Shown one piece after another: positions 8,072 to 16,020 of a DNA stretch of 64,000 nucleotides; position 1 is the first letter of the stretch, and every line of letters begins with the position of its first letter. This DNA comes from Halococcus qingdaonensis (GTDB lineage: Archaea; Halobacteriota; Halobacteria; Halobacteriales; Halococcaceae): assembly GCF_024508235.1 (NCBI RefSeq), contig NZ_CP101943.1, forward strand, positions 1 through 64,000, given 5' to 3'. Made by a program: the position numbers and the translations under genes. Below the pieces are notes generated by a model. It was not told where the DNA came from, searched no databases, and saw nothing but the letters and a program-made list of their open reading frames with translations.

Positions 8072-8941
8072 ATGGGGATCCTCTCGCGCGCGTCGTACGT
8101 CATCCGGTCGCGGTTGAACGCCATCCTCGGGAGCGCCGAGGACCCGAGCGAGCAGCTCGACTACTCCTACGAGCAGCTGCGTGACCAGCTGCAGGACGTC
8201 AAGAGCGGTATCGCCGATCTCACCACCCAGAAGAAGCGCCTCGAAATCCAGAAGCGCCGACTCGAAGAGAACGTCGAGAAACACAACGAGCAGGCCCGCG
8301 AGGCGGTGCGACAGGACCGCGATGACCTCGCCCGCCAGGCTCTGGAGAAGAAAAAGCAGAAGATGAGCCAGATGGAGGACCTGGAGGGTCAGATCGCCGA
8401 TCTTCAGGACACGCAGGATCAGCTCGTCGAGAAGAAGAATACCCTCCAGAGCCGGATCGAGGAGTTCCGCACGCAGAAGGAGACGATGAAGGCGCGCTAC
8501 GAGGCCGCCGAGGCGAGCACCCGTGTCTCGGAGGCGATGACCGGTGCCGGCGACGAGATGGAGGACGTGAGCCGGTCGATCGAGCGCGCCAACGAGCGCA
8601 CCGAGGACATGGAGGCGCGCGCCGAGGCGATGGACGAACTCGAACAGTCGGGAGCCTTCGAGGACGCACTCTCGGACAAGGACAGCATCGACCGCGAACT
8701 CGACTCGCTCAGTACCGACAGCGAGGTCGACGCCGAACTCGAAACGCTCCAGGCGGAGGTGGGCGATGGTTCCTCGACCGACGAGTCGACGAGCGACACG
8801 AGCGAACCGGCCGACGAGAGCGTCGACGCCGAGACGAGCGAGGCGAGCGCCGCCGACGGCGGGGCCGACGCCGGCGACAACGGGACGGACCCGGCGGTCG
8901 AGGCCGAACTCGAAGAGCTACAGAACGAGTCCGACAGCTGA
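8072..8941 (+). CDS. pspA: PspA/IM30 (ESCRT-III-like) membrane-stress protein
   Basis: A 289-residue PspA/Vipp1 homologue. Residues 1-20 form the amphipathic helix that binds damaged membranes; residues about 25-190 are long heptad coiled coils rich in Glu, Lys, Arg and Gln; the last 90 residues are a low-complexity acidic tail of Ser, Asp, Thr and Ala, typical of haloarchaeal versions, ending in a short helix (VEAELEELQNE). A TATA-like ttttaag lies about 30 bases before the ATG. Nine bases after the stop codon lies a TnpB relic, so the 3' flank has been altered by a transposon. Confidence 0.88.
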   Translation: MGILSRASYVIRSRLNAILGSAEDPSEQLDYSYEQLRDQLQDVKSGIADLTTQKKRLEIQKRRLEENVEKHNEQAREAVRQDRDDLARQALEKKKQKMSQMEDLEGQIADLQDTQDQLVEKKNTLQSRIEEFRTQKETMKARYEAAEASTRVSEAMTGAGDEMEDVSRSIERANERTEDMEARAEAMDELEQSGAFEDALSDKDSIDRELDSLSTDSEVDAELETLQAEVGDGSSTDESTSDTSEPADESVDAETSEASAADGGADAGDNGTDPAVEAELEELQNESDS

Positions 8942-8949
8942 GCTACACC

Positions 8950-9114
8950 GAGGACAGAGATCTCAACGTGGCGAAGAACATCCTTTCTCGCGGGTTGAAG
9001 CAGATAAGGGCGGGACGCTCCGAATCAACGCCTGTGCAGACTGTGCTCCCTACGTTCACCTCAATTCAGGTGGATGCAAAGCACGTCGTGGAAGCAGGAA
9101 GTCCCGCGGCTTGA
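8950..9114 (+). pseudogene. tnpB: C-terminal relic of an IS200/IS605-type TnpB
   Basis: Fifty-four in-frame codons ending in TGA read as EDRDLNVAKNILSRG, then a GRSESTP segment and VDAKHVVEAGSPAA. This is the tail of a haloarchaeal IS1341-type TnpB: DRDLN carries the third RuvC Asp, and SESTP...VVEAGSP is the family's C-terminal end. Everything upstream of the RuvC III motif is gone, and the relic begins within ten bases of the pspA stop. Its subfamily differs from the TnpB at 46970. It has no start codon and cannot make an active nuclease. Confidence 0.85.
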
Positions 9115-9121
9115 CCGCGGG
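9103..9121 (+). other. Right-end hairpin of the TnpB relic
   Basis: A perfect 7-base stem (cccgcgg / ccgcggg) with loop cttga overlaps the relic's stop codon. IS200/IS605 elements carry such a hairpin at the right end, recognised by TnpA and also forming the 3' part of the TnpB guide (omega) RNA. It supports the relic as the right end of a once-complete element. Confidence 0.7.
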
Positions 9122-9127
9122 GTCCGT

Positions 9128-9595
9128 TCACGCGACGTTTTCTCCCTGATAGTCTCCGTCGTAGGTACCGTCGTGATCGGCGTCGGCGAGGACGAACTGC
9201 GCGATCCGCGCGCCGCGCTCGATCTCGATCTCGTGGTGAACTTCGAGGAGTCCCTCGCCACGACCTTCGTAGCCAGCGTCCCAGACAGCCGTATGGAGCA
9301 TACACGAGTTGCGCATCAGCGACGAGCGCGGATAGATAAATCCGATATGGTCGTCGGGCACCCGGATCGTCTCGGCGTAGCGGGCGACGTAGCCGCCCGG
9401 TGTGAGCGTGTAGCAGTCCGAGTCGTCCGTGTCGAGTTCTTGGCGATCGCCGACCGTCTTGCCGTTGACGCCGATACGGCCGGCGTTCTGCTGTTCGAAG
9501 ACGGCGTCGAGGGTGAGATCGACGCCGTTTGGCTGGATCTGCTCGTCCGTCACGGATGTGAGCTGTGCGGCGACGAACGTCCCGCTCTCGTACAT
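9128..9595 (-). CDS. dUTPase / dCTP deaminase family nucleotidohydrolase
   Basis: A 155-residue member of the trimeric dUTPase superfamily, which removes dUTP from the pool and supplies dUMP. The active-site motif PRSSLMRN lies near residues 88-95 and the nucleotide-binding segment AVWDAGYEGRGEG near 107-119; the C-terminal strand GARIAQFVLADA follows. The DAGYxGxGE form favours dUTP diphosphatase over a pure dCTP deaminase, as annotated in other haloarchaea, but a bifunctional enzyme is not excluded. I chose ATG 9595, giving a start (MYESGTF) that fits the family; the frame extends 19 codons further without a better start. Confidence 0.78.
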   Translation of the reverse strand: MYESGTFVAAQLTSVTDEQIQPNGVDLTLDAVFEQQNAGRIGVNGKTVGDRQELDTDDSDCYTLTPGGYVARYAETIRVPDDHIGFIYPRSSLMRNSCMLHTAVWDAGYEGRGEGLLEVHHEIEIERGARIAQFVLADADHDGTYDGDYQGENVA

Positions 9596-9980
9596 ACCTG
9601 CGCTTTTCGGTCGCGAGTAAAGGCGTATCGAAGCAATTCCTGTCGATTTCACTGAACGGACGAGCGAACCTGGTTCGTGGTGTCCGTCTCCGGAGCTGAT
9701 TCTACCGCCACGAATCCCGATACAAACGAGAACCCGTTACCGCACCGCCACCGCCCACACACCTCCCCAACCGATTCGCTCGCTCCCTCCGGTCGCTCAC
9801 TCATCCCTCGCACGAGTCGTGCGCTTCGCGCACTCCCGCGCGCCACCGCCTCGCACTCTGGACGAATCTTCGATTCGCCGTTCTCGCCCGCCCGCAATGG
9901 CAACATTTGCACCAAGTATGGTGGTCTTTCGTGCCAAACGCGCGGGGTTTATACCGATGGGTGGCCGAGTGTCCGACGCT
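9596..9980. other. Intergenic region with hairpin cluster upstream of aconitase
   Basis: No gene is supported here; the open frames are low-complexity shadows. The right half is pyrimidine-rich (tcgctcgctccctcc type runs) and carries short perfect hairpins: 9810-9822 (gcacga / tcgtgc), overlapping 9819-9833 (gtgcgc, loop ttc, gcgcac), and 9863-9877 (cgaatc, loop ttc, gattcg). The aconitase promoter is at the right edge. Confidence 0.7.
9948..9953 (+). promoter_or_regulatory. TATA box of the aconitase gene
   Basis: tttata lies 28-33 bases before the ATG at 9981, the spacing expected for a leaderless haloarchaeal transcript. It selects 9981 over earlier in-frame codons. Confidence 0.65.
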
Positions 9981-11954
9981 ATGGGAACAACGCTGACGGA
10001 GAAGATCCTCGACGATCATCTGGTCGAGGGGGAGCTCGAAACCGGTGAGGAGATCGGGATCGACATCGACCAGGTGCTCACGCAGGACACCACTGGCACG
10101 CTCGTCTGGCTCCAGTTCGAGGCGCTCGGCCTCGACGAGGTCCAGACCGAACTCGCCGCCCAGTACTGCGACCACCAGACCTACCAGTTCGACTTCAAGA
10201 ACAGCGACGACCACCGCTTCCTCCGTTCGGCCGCCGGCACCTTCGGCGCACACTTCTCGCGCCCTGGTAACGGCATCTGCCACCAGGTCCACAAGGAGCG
10301 GTTCGCCGCGCCCGGCAAGACGATGCTCGGCAGCGACTCGCACACTCCGACCCCGGGCGGGATGGGCGAGCTCGCCATCGGCTCGGGTGGACTGGACGTC
10401 GCCGTCGCGATGGGCGGCGGTCCCTACTACATCGAGATGCCCGAGGTCGTCAACGTCCATCTCGAAGGCGAGCTCCCCGAGTGGGCGACGGCCAAGGACG
10501 TCATCCTCCACCTGCTCGGCGAGCTCTCCGTGAAGGGCGGCGTCGGCAAGGTGCTCGAATACACCGGTCCCGGTGTCGAGAACCTCTCGGTGCCCGAGCG
10601 GACGACGATCACCAACATGGGCACCGAACTGGGTGCCACGACCTCGATCTTCCCGACCGACGACCGTACTGAAGAATTCCTCTCGCGACTCGGCCGCGAG
10701 GACGAACACGTCGAGATCGGCCCGGACGACGACGCCGAGTACGACGACCGGATCGAGGTCGATCTGAGCGAGATCGAACCCCTCATCGCCACGCCGTCGA
10801 TGCCCGACAACGTCGTCCCCGTCGGCGAGGTCGCCGGCGAGGACGTCGATCAGGTCATCATCGGCTCCTGTACCAACGGTGCTTACGAGGACATCCTGCC
10901 CGGCGCGAAGATGCTCGAAGGCCGCGAGATCGACAAGCGCACCGAAATGATCGTCGCGCCCGGCTCGAAACAGGCCTCCGAACTGCTGGCCCGCGAGGGC
11001 TGGAGCGCCGAGATGATGGCCGCCGGCGTCAACTTCTCCGAGGCGACCTGTGGTGCCTGCATCGGCATCGGCCACGTGCCCGCCTCCGACTCGGTGAGTC
11101 TCCGGACGTTCAACCGCAACTTCGAGGGCCGCTCGGGCATCGAGGACGACTCGGTCTACCTCTGCTCGCCGGAGGTCGCCACGGCCTCGGCGCTCGCCGG
11201 CGAGATCGTCGACCCGCGCGACCTCGCCGAGGAGCTCGGCGATCTCGAGGACCCCGGCTTCGAGATGGCCGACACCTACGACGGCTCGGACGCCGACCTT
11301 ATCGCCCCCGACGAATCCGTCGACGACGGGCTGGTGAAGGGGCCGAACATCAGCGACGTTCCCCTAAAGGACCCGCTCGACGCCCACCTCGAGGGCTCGG
11401 CGCTGCTCAAGATGGGCGACAACATCACGACCGACCACATCATCCCTGCGACCCAGGACATCCTGATGTACCGGTCGAACATCCCGAAACTCTCGGAGTT
11501 CACCCTCTCGCGAGTGGACGACGAGTTCGCCCAGCGCGCGCTCGACGCCGACGGCGGCTTCCTCGTCGCCGGCGAGAACTACGGCCAGGGTTCTTCGAGA
11601 GAGCACGCCGCCCTCTGCCCGATGTATCTCGGCGTCGAGGGCGTCCTCGCACAGAGCTTCGCCCGCATCCACAAGGCGAACCTCTTCAACTTCGGCCTCC
11701 TGCCCCTGGAGATCGACGCCGACGCACAGGAGAACATCGCGGAAGGCGACGACATCGAGATCGTCGACGACGTCGAAGAAGCCGTCCGCTCCGGCCAGGA
11801 GGAGTTCACCATCCGCGTGAACGACGACTGGGAAACCACCGGCCTGCTCGACGCCTCCGAACGCGAGCGCGAGATCCTCGCCGACGGTGGCAAGCTGCCT
11901 CACACCAAAGCGCAGCAGAGCGGCTCCGGCGCTGCGGCCCCGGCTGACGACTAA
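9981..11954 (+). CDS. acn: Aconitate hydratase
   Basis: A 657-residue aconitase of the short archaeal/mitochondrial-like type, interconverting citrate and isocitrate in the TCA cycle. The [4Fe-4S] ligands are Cys near 297 (GSCTNGAYED) and the pair near 357 and 360 (ATCGACIG). Substrate motifs include GSDSHTPTPGGMGE (near 115) and, in the C-terminal swivel domain, GDNITTDHI (near 480) and ENYGQGSSREHA (near 533). The frame is open for 54 codons upstream, but the TATA box and conserved MGTTLTEKIL start fix ATG 9981. The gene is monocistronic, followed by a T-run and a dispersed repeat. Confidence 0.95.
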   Translation: MGTTLTEKILDDHLVEGELETGEEIGIDIDQVLTQDTTGTLVWLQFEALGLDEVQTELAAQYCDHQTYQFDFKNSDDHRFLRSAAGTFGAHFSRPGNGICHQVHKERFAAPGKTMLGSDSHTPTPGGMGELAIGSGGLDVAVAMGGGPYYIEMPEVVNVHLEGELPEWATAKDVILHLLGELSVKGGVGKVLEYTGPGVENLSVPERTTITNMGTELGATTSIFPTDDRTEEFLSRLGREDEHVEIGPDDDAEYDDRIEVDLSEIEPLIATPSMPDNVVPVGEVAGEDVDQVIIGSCTNGAYEDILPGAKMLEGREIDKRTEMIVAPGSKQASELLAREGWSAEMMAAGVNFSEATCGACIGIGHVPASDSVSLRTFNRNFEGRSGIEDDSVYLCSPEVATASALAGEIVDPRDLAEELGDLEDPGFEMADTYDGSDADLIAPDESVDDGLVKGPNISDVPLKDPLDAHLEGSALLKMGDNITTDHIIPATQDILMYRSNIPKLSEFTLSRVDDEFAQRALDADGGFLVAGENYGQGSSREHAALCPMYLGVEGVLAQSFARIHKANLFNFGLLPLEIDADAQENIAEGDDIEIVDDVEEAVRSGQEEFTIRVNDDWETTGLLDASEREREILADGGKLPHTKAQQSGSGAAAPADD

Positions 11955-11958
11955 CGAC

Positions 11959-11964
11959 TTTTTT
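11959..11964 (+). terminator. T-tract terminator after aconitase
   Basis: Six T residues five bases after the stop codon form a typical archaeal transcription terminator. An imperfect hairpin (ggggtt / aacccc arms) follows at once. Confidence 0.5.
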
Positions 11965-12250
11965 ACTTCGGGGGTTCGCGCTCCCTGCGGTCGCGCTCAA
12001 CCCCTCGCAAAAACCTCGACTAAAAACTCCCGCTCACTCGCCTGCGGCTCGTTCGCGGTGAACCGCGCTCGTTTCACTCGCGCGGATGCTGATGCTCTCC
12101 GCCCAGCACGGCAACCGCACCGCAGAAGCCCTCAGTCGCTTCGCTCCCTCGCCCTTCATCCACCAGGGCCGCGACCGCAGACCGCCGCCGCAACCGCCGG
12201 CCGTACCCGCTGCCGGGCAGGCTTTTCACGCCGGATCGCCTGCGACAGGC
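11965..12250. repeat. Dispersed intergenic repeat, copy A
   Basis: No gene is supported. The stretch matches 23465-23703 along most of its length. Shared blocks in the same order are: a T-run, an inverted repeat opening with gggg, gcaaaaa, ctaaaaactcccgctc (ccaaaaactcccgctc in copy B), ggtgaaccgcgctcgtt, cactcgcgcggatgct, accgcagaa, and cgcccttcatcc. Both copies sit immediately 3' of a plus-strand metabolic gene. The inverted repeat at its left end is imperfect here and perfect in copy B. Confidence 0.7.
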
Positions 12251-12631
12251 ATGGACTGTCCCGACTGCGGGGCCGGCACGGTCGCGTTTGCGGTTCCCGA
12301 CGGACTCGACACGCTCGATGAACCCGCGGCCGCGCTCTGTACGCACTGCCTCGCGCTCCATTCTGTCGAGAAGAGCGACGCGAACTCTGATTTCACGGCC
12401 GTGAGTGACGACTTTCCGACCGGCTCGGCGGCAGTACCGATGGCGCTCGCGATCGGACTGCTCGATTCGCTCGTGCTCCATCGAGAGACCGTCGAGGCGC
12501 TACTCGAACGGGTCGAGCGGGCTGGCACGGACCCGCTGCTCGTCATCGATAGACTGGCAAATGATCCGACGCTCGATCCGAAAACCGACCTCGCGACGCG
12601 TCGCCGACAGGTGGCGCAGTTGCGTGATTAA
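12251..12631 (+). CDS. DUF6276-like zinc-ribbon protein
   Basis: A 126-residue protein starting MDCPDCGAGTVAF, with a second Cys pair CTHC near residues 34-37, making a four-Cys zinc ribbon. The rest (about 60-126) is helical and contains TGSAAVPMALAIGLLDSL and a basic/acidic C-terminal helix. I place it in the haloarchaeal family catalogued as DUF6276, from memory; no function is established. ATG 12251 begins the ribbon; the frame is open upstream through the repeat but only as shadow. It overlaps the convergent TackOD1-like gene by four bases. Confidence 0.65.
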   Translation: MDCPDCGAGTVAFAVPDGLDTLDEPAAALCTHCLALHSVEKSDANSDFTAVSDDFPTGSAAVPMALAIGLLDSLVLHRETVEALLERVERAGTDPLLVIDRLANDPTLDPKTDLATRRRQVAQLRD

Positions 12632-13608
12632 GGCTGTCTGACCGCCGAGGCGATGCGCTGGACCAGCGACGGCGAGGTGCGTTGGCCCTCGGTGATCTGG
12701 TAGTCGTTGCTGAGATTCCCCTCGGTGTCGGCACTGAGAATCCGCATGTCGGCCCCTTCGGCAATCGAGACGACGTCCTTCTCGACGGAGCCCAGCGTCG
12801 TCACGAGATACGGCCGCGCGTCGACGGCGGCCGCGACGTCGCACAGCTGGGAAGCGGCCTCCCGCCCGGGGCGTTCGTGGATCGCCGCCACGACGCGGCT
12901 GTCGAGCAATTCGTCCTCGCCGTAGACGTGGACGGGCTGATCGCCCCGATCGGTGGTCACGGTCGTGTTCGCGCGCGCGTCGAACCCGCGCTCTTCGAGC
13001 GTCTCGACCATCGACTCGCGAGCGGCGAGCTGTGCCTCCACCCAACGGATCCCCTCGTCGGTCAGCGCGTACCGACAGAGCACGCGCTCGGTCGCGTCGC
13101 CCGGCGTGTAGATATCGCCGCAGTCACGACAGCGCAGCCCGTGCTCGGGCTGTTCGGCATACGAGCCACAGTCCTGGCAGACGTGGCGATGGCCGCTCTC
13201 GATCTCGTCGAGCGAGTCGAGGTGGGCCTCGCAGTCGGGACAGACGTACTCCTCGGAACCGACTTCGAACGCCTCGCGGGCGGCGATATGGCCACAGGCC
13301 AGATGCTCGAACAGTTCGGTCTCGACGGTGTGGGCCGAGCCACAGCTCGGGCAGGCGGTGGTGTAGGCCATCCCTTCGGCCCCGCAGCCGGGGCAGAGAT
13401 ACACCTTCTCCTCGAACGTCTTGCCCAGGATTTCGCGTTTGGCAAGCGATTCGAGCAGTTTGAAGGCGTTCGGATCGCCCGCATCGAGGTGCATCTCGGC
13501 GTCGGGATAGCTCACCGCACCCGTCTCCGTATCGATCGTCGGTTCGTACTCGGCCTGCGAGCCATCCGCGAGCGCCGTGAGTGCCGTGAGTGTACCGGGC
13601 GAGACCAT
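12628..13608 (-). CDS. TackOD1-type multi-zinc-ribbon protein
   Basis: A 326-residue protein with a run of CxxC pairs from about residue 72 to 165: CPGC, CPSC, a single Cys-His (LACGH), CPDC, CQDC, CRDC. This arrangement and the following helix-strand segments match what is catalogued as the TackOD1 metal-binding output domain, an assignment from memory. The C-terminal 120 residues look like a receiver/flavodoxin-type alpha-beta domain (VAAIHERPGREAASQ, ARPYLVTTLG, ADMRILSAD) and end in a low-complexity tail. A TATA box at 13639-13644 lies upstream. A signalling or regulatory role is inferred. ATG 13608 is used; an in-frame TTG at 13620 could also serve. Confidence 0.6.
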   Translation of the reverse strand: MVSPGTLTALTALADGSQAEYEPTIDTETGAVSYPDAEMHLDAGDPNAFKLLESLAKREILGKTFEEKVYLCPGCGAEGMAYTTACPSCGSAHTVETELFEHLACGHIAAREAFEVGSEEYVCPDCEAHLDSLDEIESGHRHVCQDCGSYAEQPEHGLRCRDCGDIYTPGDATERVLCRYALTDEGIRWVEAQLAARESMVETLEERGFDARANTTVTTDRGDQPVHVYGEDELLDSRVVAAIHERPGREAASQLCDVAAAVDARPYLVTTLGSVEKDVVSIAEGADMRILSADTEGNLSNDYQITEGQRTSPSLVQRIASAVRQP

Positions 13609-13638
13609 TGTCGCTACCAATCACTGCGTCGCCGACGG

Positions 13639-13644
13639 TATATA
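13639..13644 (-). promoter_or_regulatory. TATA box for the TackOD1-like gene
   Basis: tatata lies about 31-36 bases before ATG 13608 on the minus strand, consistent with a leaderless or very short leader transcript. Confidence 0.6.
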
Positions 13645-13769
13645 GTTCCTTCCACGCCGGACGATATCGTTCATATTGTTCGGGAGGAATGATCAATAAC
13701 TTTGTGTACGAATTCCGTCCGTCGTCGTGGGGCGTTCCGGCGTTCACTTTCGCTTTCCGTCAGAAAACG

Positions 13770-15017
13770 TTAGACACCTGTCGAATATCGCAGGATACCG
13801 GCGATGCCGCCGAAGGCGTCGAGCAACTGCTCGCCCTTCTCGAAATCCGAGGAGATGAACCGCGTCTCGGTGCCGCGCTGTTCGGCGATCGAGATGAGAT
13901 GATCGATGACGTCCTCACGCTCGACCTCGACGGGCTCGCTCCCACACTGTTCGCAGGTGTGCTCGGGCGTCTCGGCCCGTTGACCGACCAGTTCGTGATC
14001 GGTGTGGCCCTCTGGACAGTCGTAGCTCACCACGTCCTCGCGGAGGTCCTCGGAGATGAGCAGGCGATCGACCGAGCCGAGCACGAGGTTCTCGCGAGTG
14101 GGGCCGAACCCGTAGGTGGCGAGGTCGCCGCCGTGGAGCTCGGCGAAGAACTCCTCCATCTCCGCCTTGTCCTGCATCACCTCCTGATCGGCGAGCGCGT
14201 CGCTCGCGGCGTCGACGAGATCGGAGAGTCCGGATTCGTCCGTGTAGGCGACGTCGAACTTTCCGATCACCTTGTCCTGGAGTTCGTGGTGGAGATAGTC
14301 GCCGTCGAGGAACTCGTCCTTGGTCGGTGAGGGACCCCCAACCAGAATGCCGTCGATCTCGTGGCGCTCGGGCACCATCAGGTCGTCCGCCATCCCCGCG
14401 ACCTCCTGATAGAAGTTGTCGATGGCCTCAAGCCGGAGACGGGCGAACCGCTGTGCGGACTGACCACCCTTTCGCTGCTTGCCGGGCACCAGCGAACTCG
14501 CCGATTTGACGGGTTCGATGCGCTTGCCTCGGAGCCAGCCCACGTTCGCCTCCCGCCGATCGAGCACGACGAGGCCGAACAGCCCCTGATCGGCGAGCAT
14601 CTCTTCGAGGGGTTCGGTGACGAACTCCGATGAACAGCGGTACATCGACGCGTGGATCGGCTGCGGCGGATCCTCCAACACTCTGGTGACCATCTCGGTG
14701 CGACCGCCGCCGGTGTCGATGGCACCGCTGAACACCGCCATACCGTTGTCGGGTGGGAACGTGTCGTAGTAGCGGAGTCGATCCTTGATCGACTTCAGCG
14801 CGTCCTGGACGTTGGTCCGGGTCTGCTTCGATTTGATGTTCGAGGCCTCGGAATACTCCTCGTTGATGTGGGCGACGTTGTCCGAGATCTTCTCGTCGGG
14901 GGTGATGTAGAGACTGACGAGCTGCGTTCCTGATCCTTCGTACTCCTTGAGGTCCTCGATGACCCGCCGGAACTCGTATTTCTTCCTGTCGGACTGTTCG
15001 GTTTGCGAGGTACTCAT
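13770..15017 (-). CDS. prf1: Peptide chain release factor aRF1
   Basis: A 415-residue archaeal class I release factor that recognises all three stop codons and triggers peptide release. The codon-recognition motif NIKS is at residues 60-63 and the catalytic GGQ near 184-186, followed by the RFARLRLEAIDNFY helix. The C-terminal domain carries a Cys cluster (CPEGH and CEQCG, about 335-365) as in other archaeal eRF1 proteins. Length is normal. A TATA-like gtacttacc lies about 30 bases upstream on the minus strand. It is divergent from the MinD/ParA gene. Confidence 0.95.
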   Translation of the reverse strand: MSTSQTEQSDRKKYEFRRVIEDLKEYEGSGTQLVSLYITPDEKISDNVAHINEEYSEASNIKSKQTRTNVQDALKSIKDRLRYYDTFPPDNGMAVFSGAIDTGGGRTEMVTRVLEDPPQPIHASMYRCSSEFVTEPLEEMLADQGLFGLVVLDRREANVGWLRGKRIEPVKSASSLVPGKQRKGGQSAQRFARLRLEAIDNFYQEVAGMADDLMVPERHEIDGILVGGPSPTKDEFLDGDYLHHELQDKVIGKFDVAYTDESGLSDLVDAASDALADQEVMQDKAEMEEFFAELHGGDLATYGFGPTRENLVLGSVDRLLISEDLREDVVSYDCPEGHTDHELVGQRAETPEHTCEQCGSEPVEVEREDVIDHLISIAEQRGTETRFISSDFEKGEQLLDAFGGIAGILRYSTGV

Positions 15018-15077
15018 TGAGGTATACTACCGTCCTCGCTGGTAAGTACCCTTTGACAGCCCCGATCGCGCGGGCAG

Positions 15078-15083
15078 TTTTAT
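15078..15083 (+). promoter_or_regulatory. TATA-like box of the MinD/ParA gene
   Basis: ttttat lies 26-31 bases before ATG 15109 and favours that start over the upstream in-frame ATG at 15082, which overlaps the box. Confidence 0.55.
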
Positions 15084-15108
15084 GTGGATGCTCGTGGATA
15101 GGACGGTC

Positions 15109-15954
15109 ATGAGCGGCCACGTCTATGCGGTGGCGGGCGGCAAGGGCGGCGTCGGCAAGACCACCTCCGCGATCAACCTCGGCGCGGCGCTGCGCGCGGC
15201 GGGCCACGACACGATCGTCGTCGACGCCGACCTCGCGATGGCGAACCTCGGTTCGATGGTCGACGTTCGCTCCGGGCCGACGCTCCACGACGTGCTCGCG
15301 AGCGAGGCCGCCCTCCACGAGGCACTCGTCTGGCTTCCCGAGGACGGATCGCCGACGCGCTCGCCGCCCGACGAGGGGCCGCATCTCGTCGCCGTTCCCG
15401 GATCGCGCTCGCTCGATGCGTTCGCCGACGCCGATCCCGACGCACTCGGTGGTGTGCTGCGCTCGCTCGCCGACGCGGCCGATTTCGTGCTCTGTGACAC
15501 CGGTGCGGGGCTGAGCCACGAGAACGCCGTCCCGCTCGGCGTCGCCGACGGCGTGGTCGTCGTGACGACGCCCGATCCCGTGGCCGTCGCCGACGCGCGA
15601 AAGACGATCGACTTCACCGCCCGTGCCGGCGGAACGATCGTCGGCGCGGTCGTGACCCACGCCGGCGAGGAGACCGACGTCTCGGCGCTCGCCGACGAGC
15701 TCGGCATCGAGATACTGGCAGTCGTCCCTGAAACCGACGCCGCTGGCGACGAACCGCTCGTCGAGATCGCCTCCGAGAGCTACGCTGCCGACGCCTACGA
15801 GCGCCTCGCGGCGACGCTCGCCGACCGCGGCGATCCCGGTACAGGAGCGTTCGCCGAGAGCAATCTCGTGAGCCGGTCGACGGAGCCCGAAACGGACGAC
15901 GCGACCGTGGTCGAGCGGCTCTCGGGCGTGTTCGATCGGAGCGAGAACGACTGA
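15109..15954 (+). CDS. MinD/ParA-family P-loop ATPase
   Basis: A 281-residue ATPase of the MinD/ParA (deviant Walker A) group. The P-loop GKGGVGKT is at residues 11-18, switch I around VDADLAMANLG (near 42-52) and the Walker B-like CDTGAGLS (near 130). These ATPases dimerise on ATP and position proteins or DNA; haloarchaea carry several that act on pili, archaella or chemoreceptors. The last 40 residues lack a clear amphipathic membrane-targeting helix but end VVERLSGVFDR, which could play that part. It stands alone, so its partner is unknown. Confidence 0.85.
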   Translation: MSGHVYAVAGGKGGVGKTTSAINLGAALRAAGHDTIVVDADLAMANLGSMVDVRSGPTLHDVLASEAALHEALVWLPEDGSPTRSPPDEGPHLVAVPGSRSLDAFADADPDALGGVLRSLADAADFVLCDTGAGLSHENAVPLGVADGVVVVTTPDPVAVADARKTIDFTARAGGTIVGAVVTHAGEETDVSALADELGIEILAVVPETDAAGDEPLVEIASESYAADAYERLAATLADRGDPGTGAFAESNLVSRSTEPETDDATVVERLSGVFDRSEND

Positions 15955-15990
15955 GATCGGTATGGCAACGATCCCCGGTTTGGCCCGGGA

Positions 15991-15998
15991 ATAATATA
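15991..15998 (+). promoter_or_regulatory. TATA box of the DsbA-like gene
   Basis: ataatata lies 23-30 bases before ATG 16021, a strong leaderless-type promoter. Confidence 0.65.
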
Positions 15999-16020
15999 CC
16001 ACGGCGATCGTACTCCACCC

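Noticed and set aside
9649-9915. A small minus-strand gene of 88 codons between the dUTPase-family gene and aconitase
   Set aside because: It runs through the hairpin cluster and pyrimidine-rich DNA; there are no domains and no promoter.
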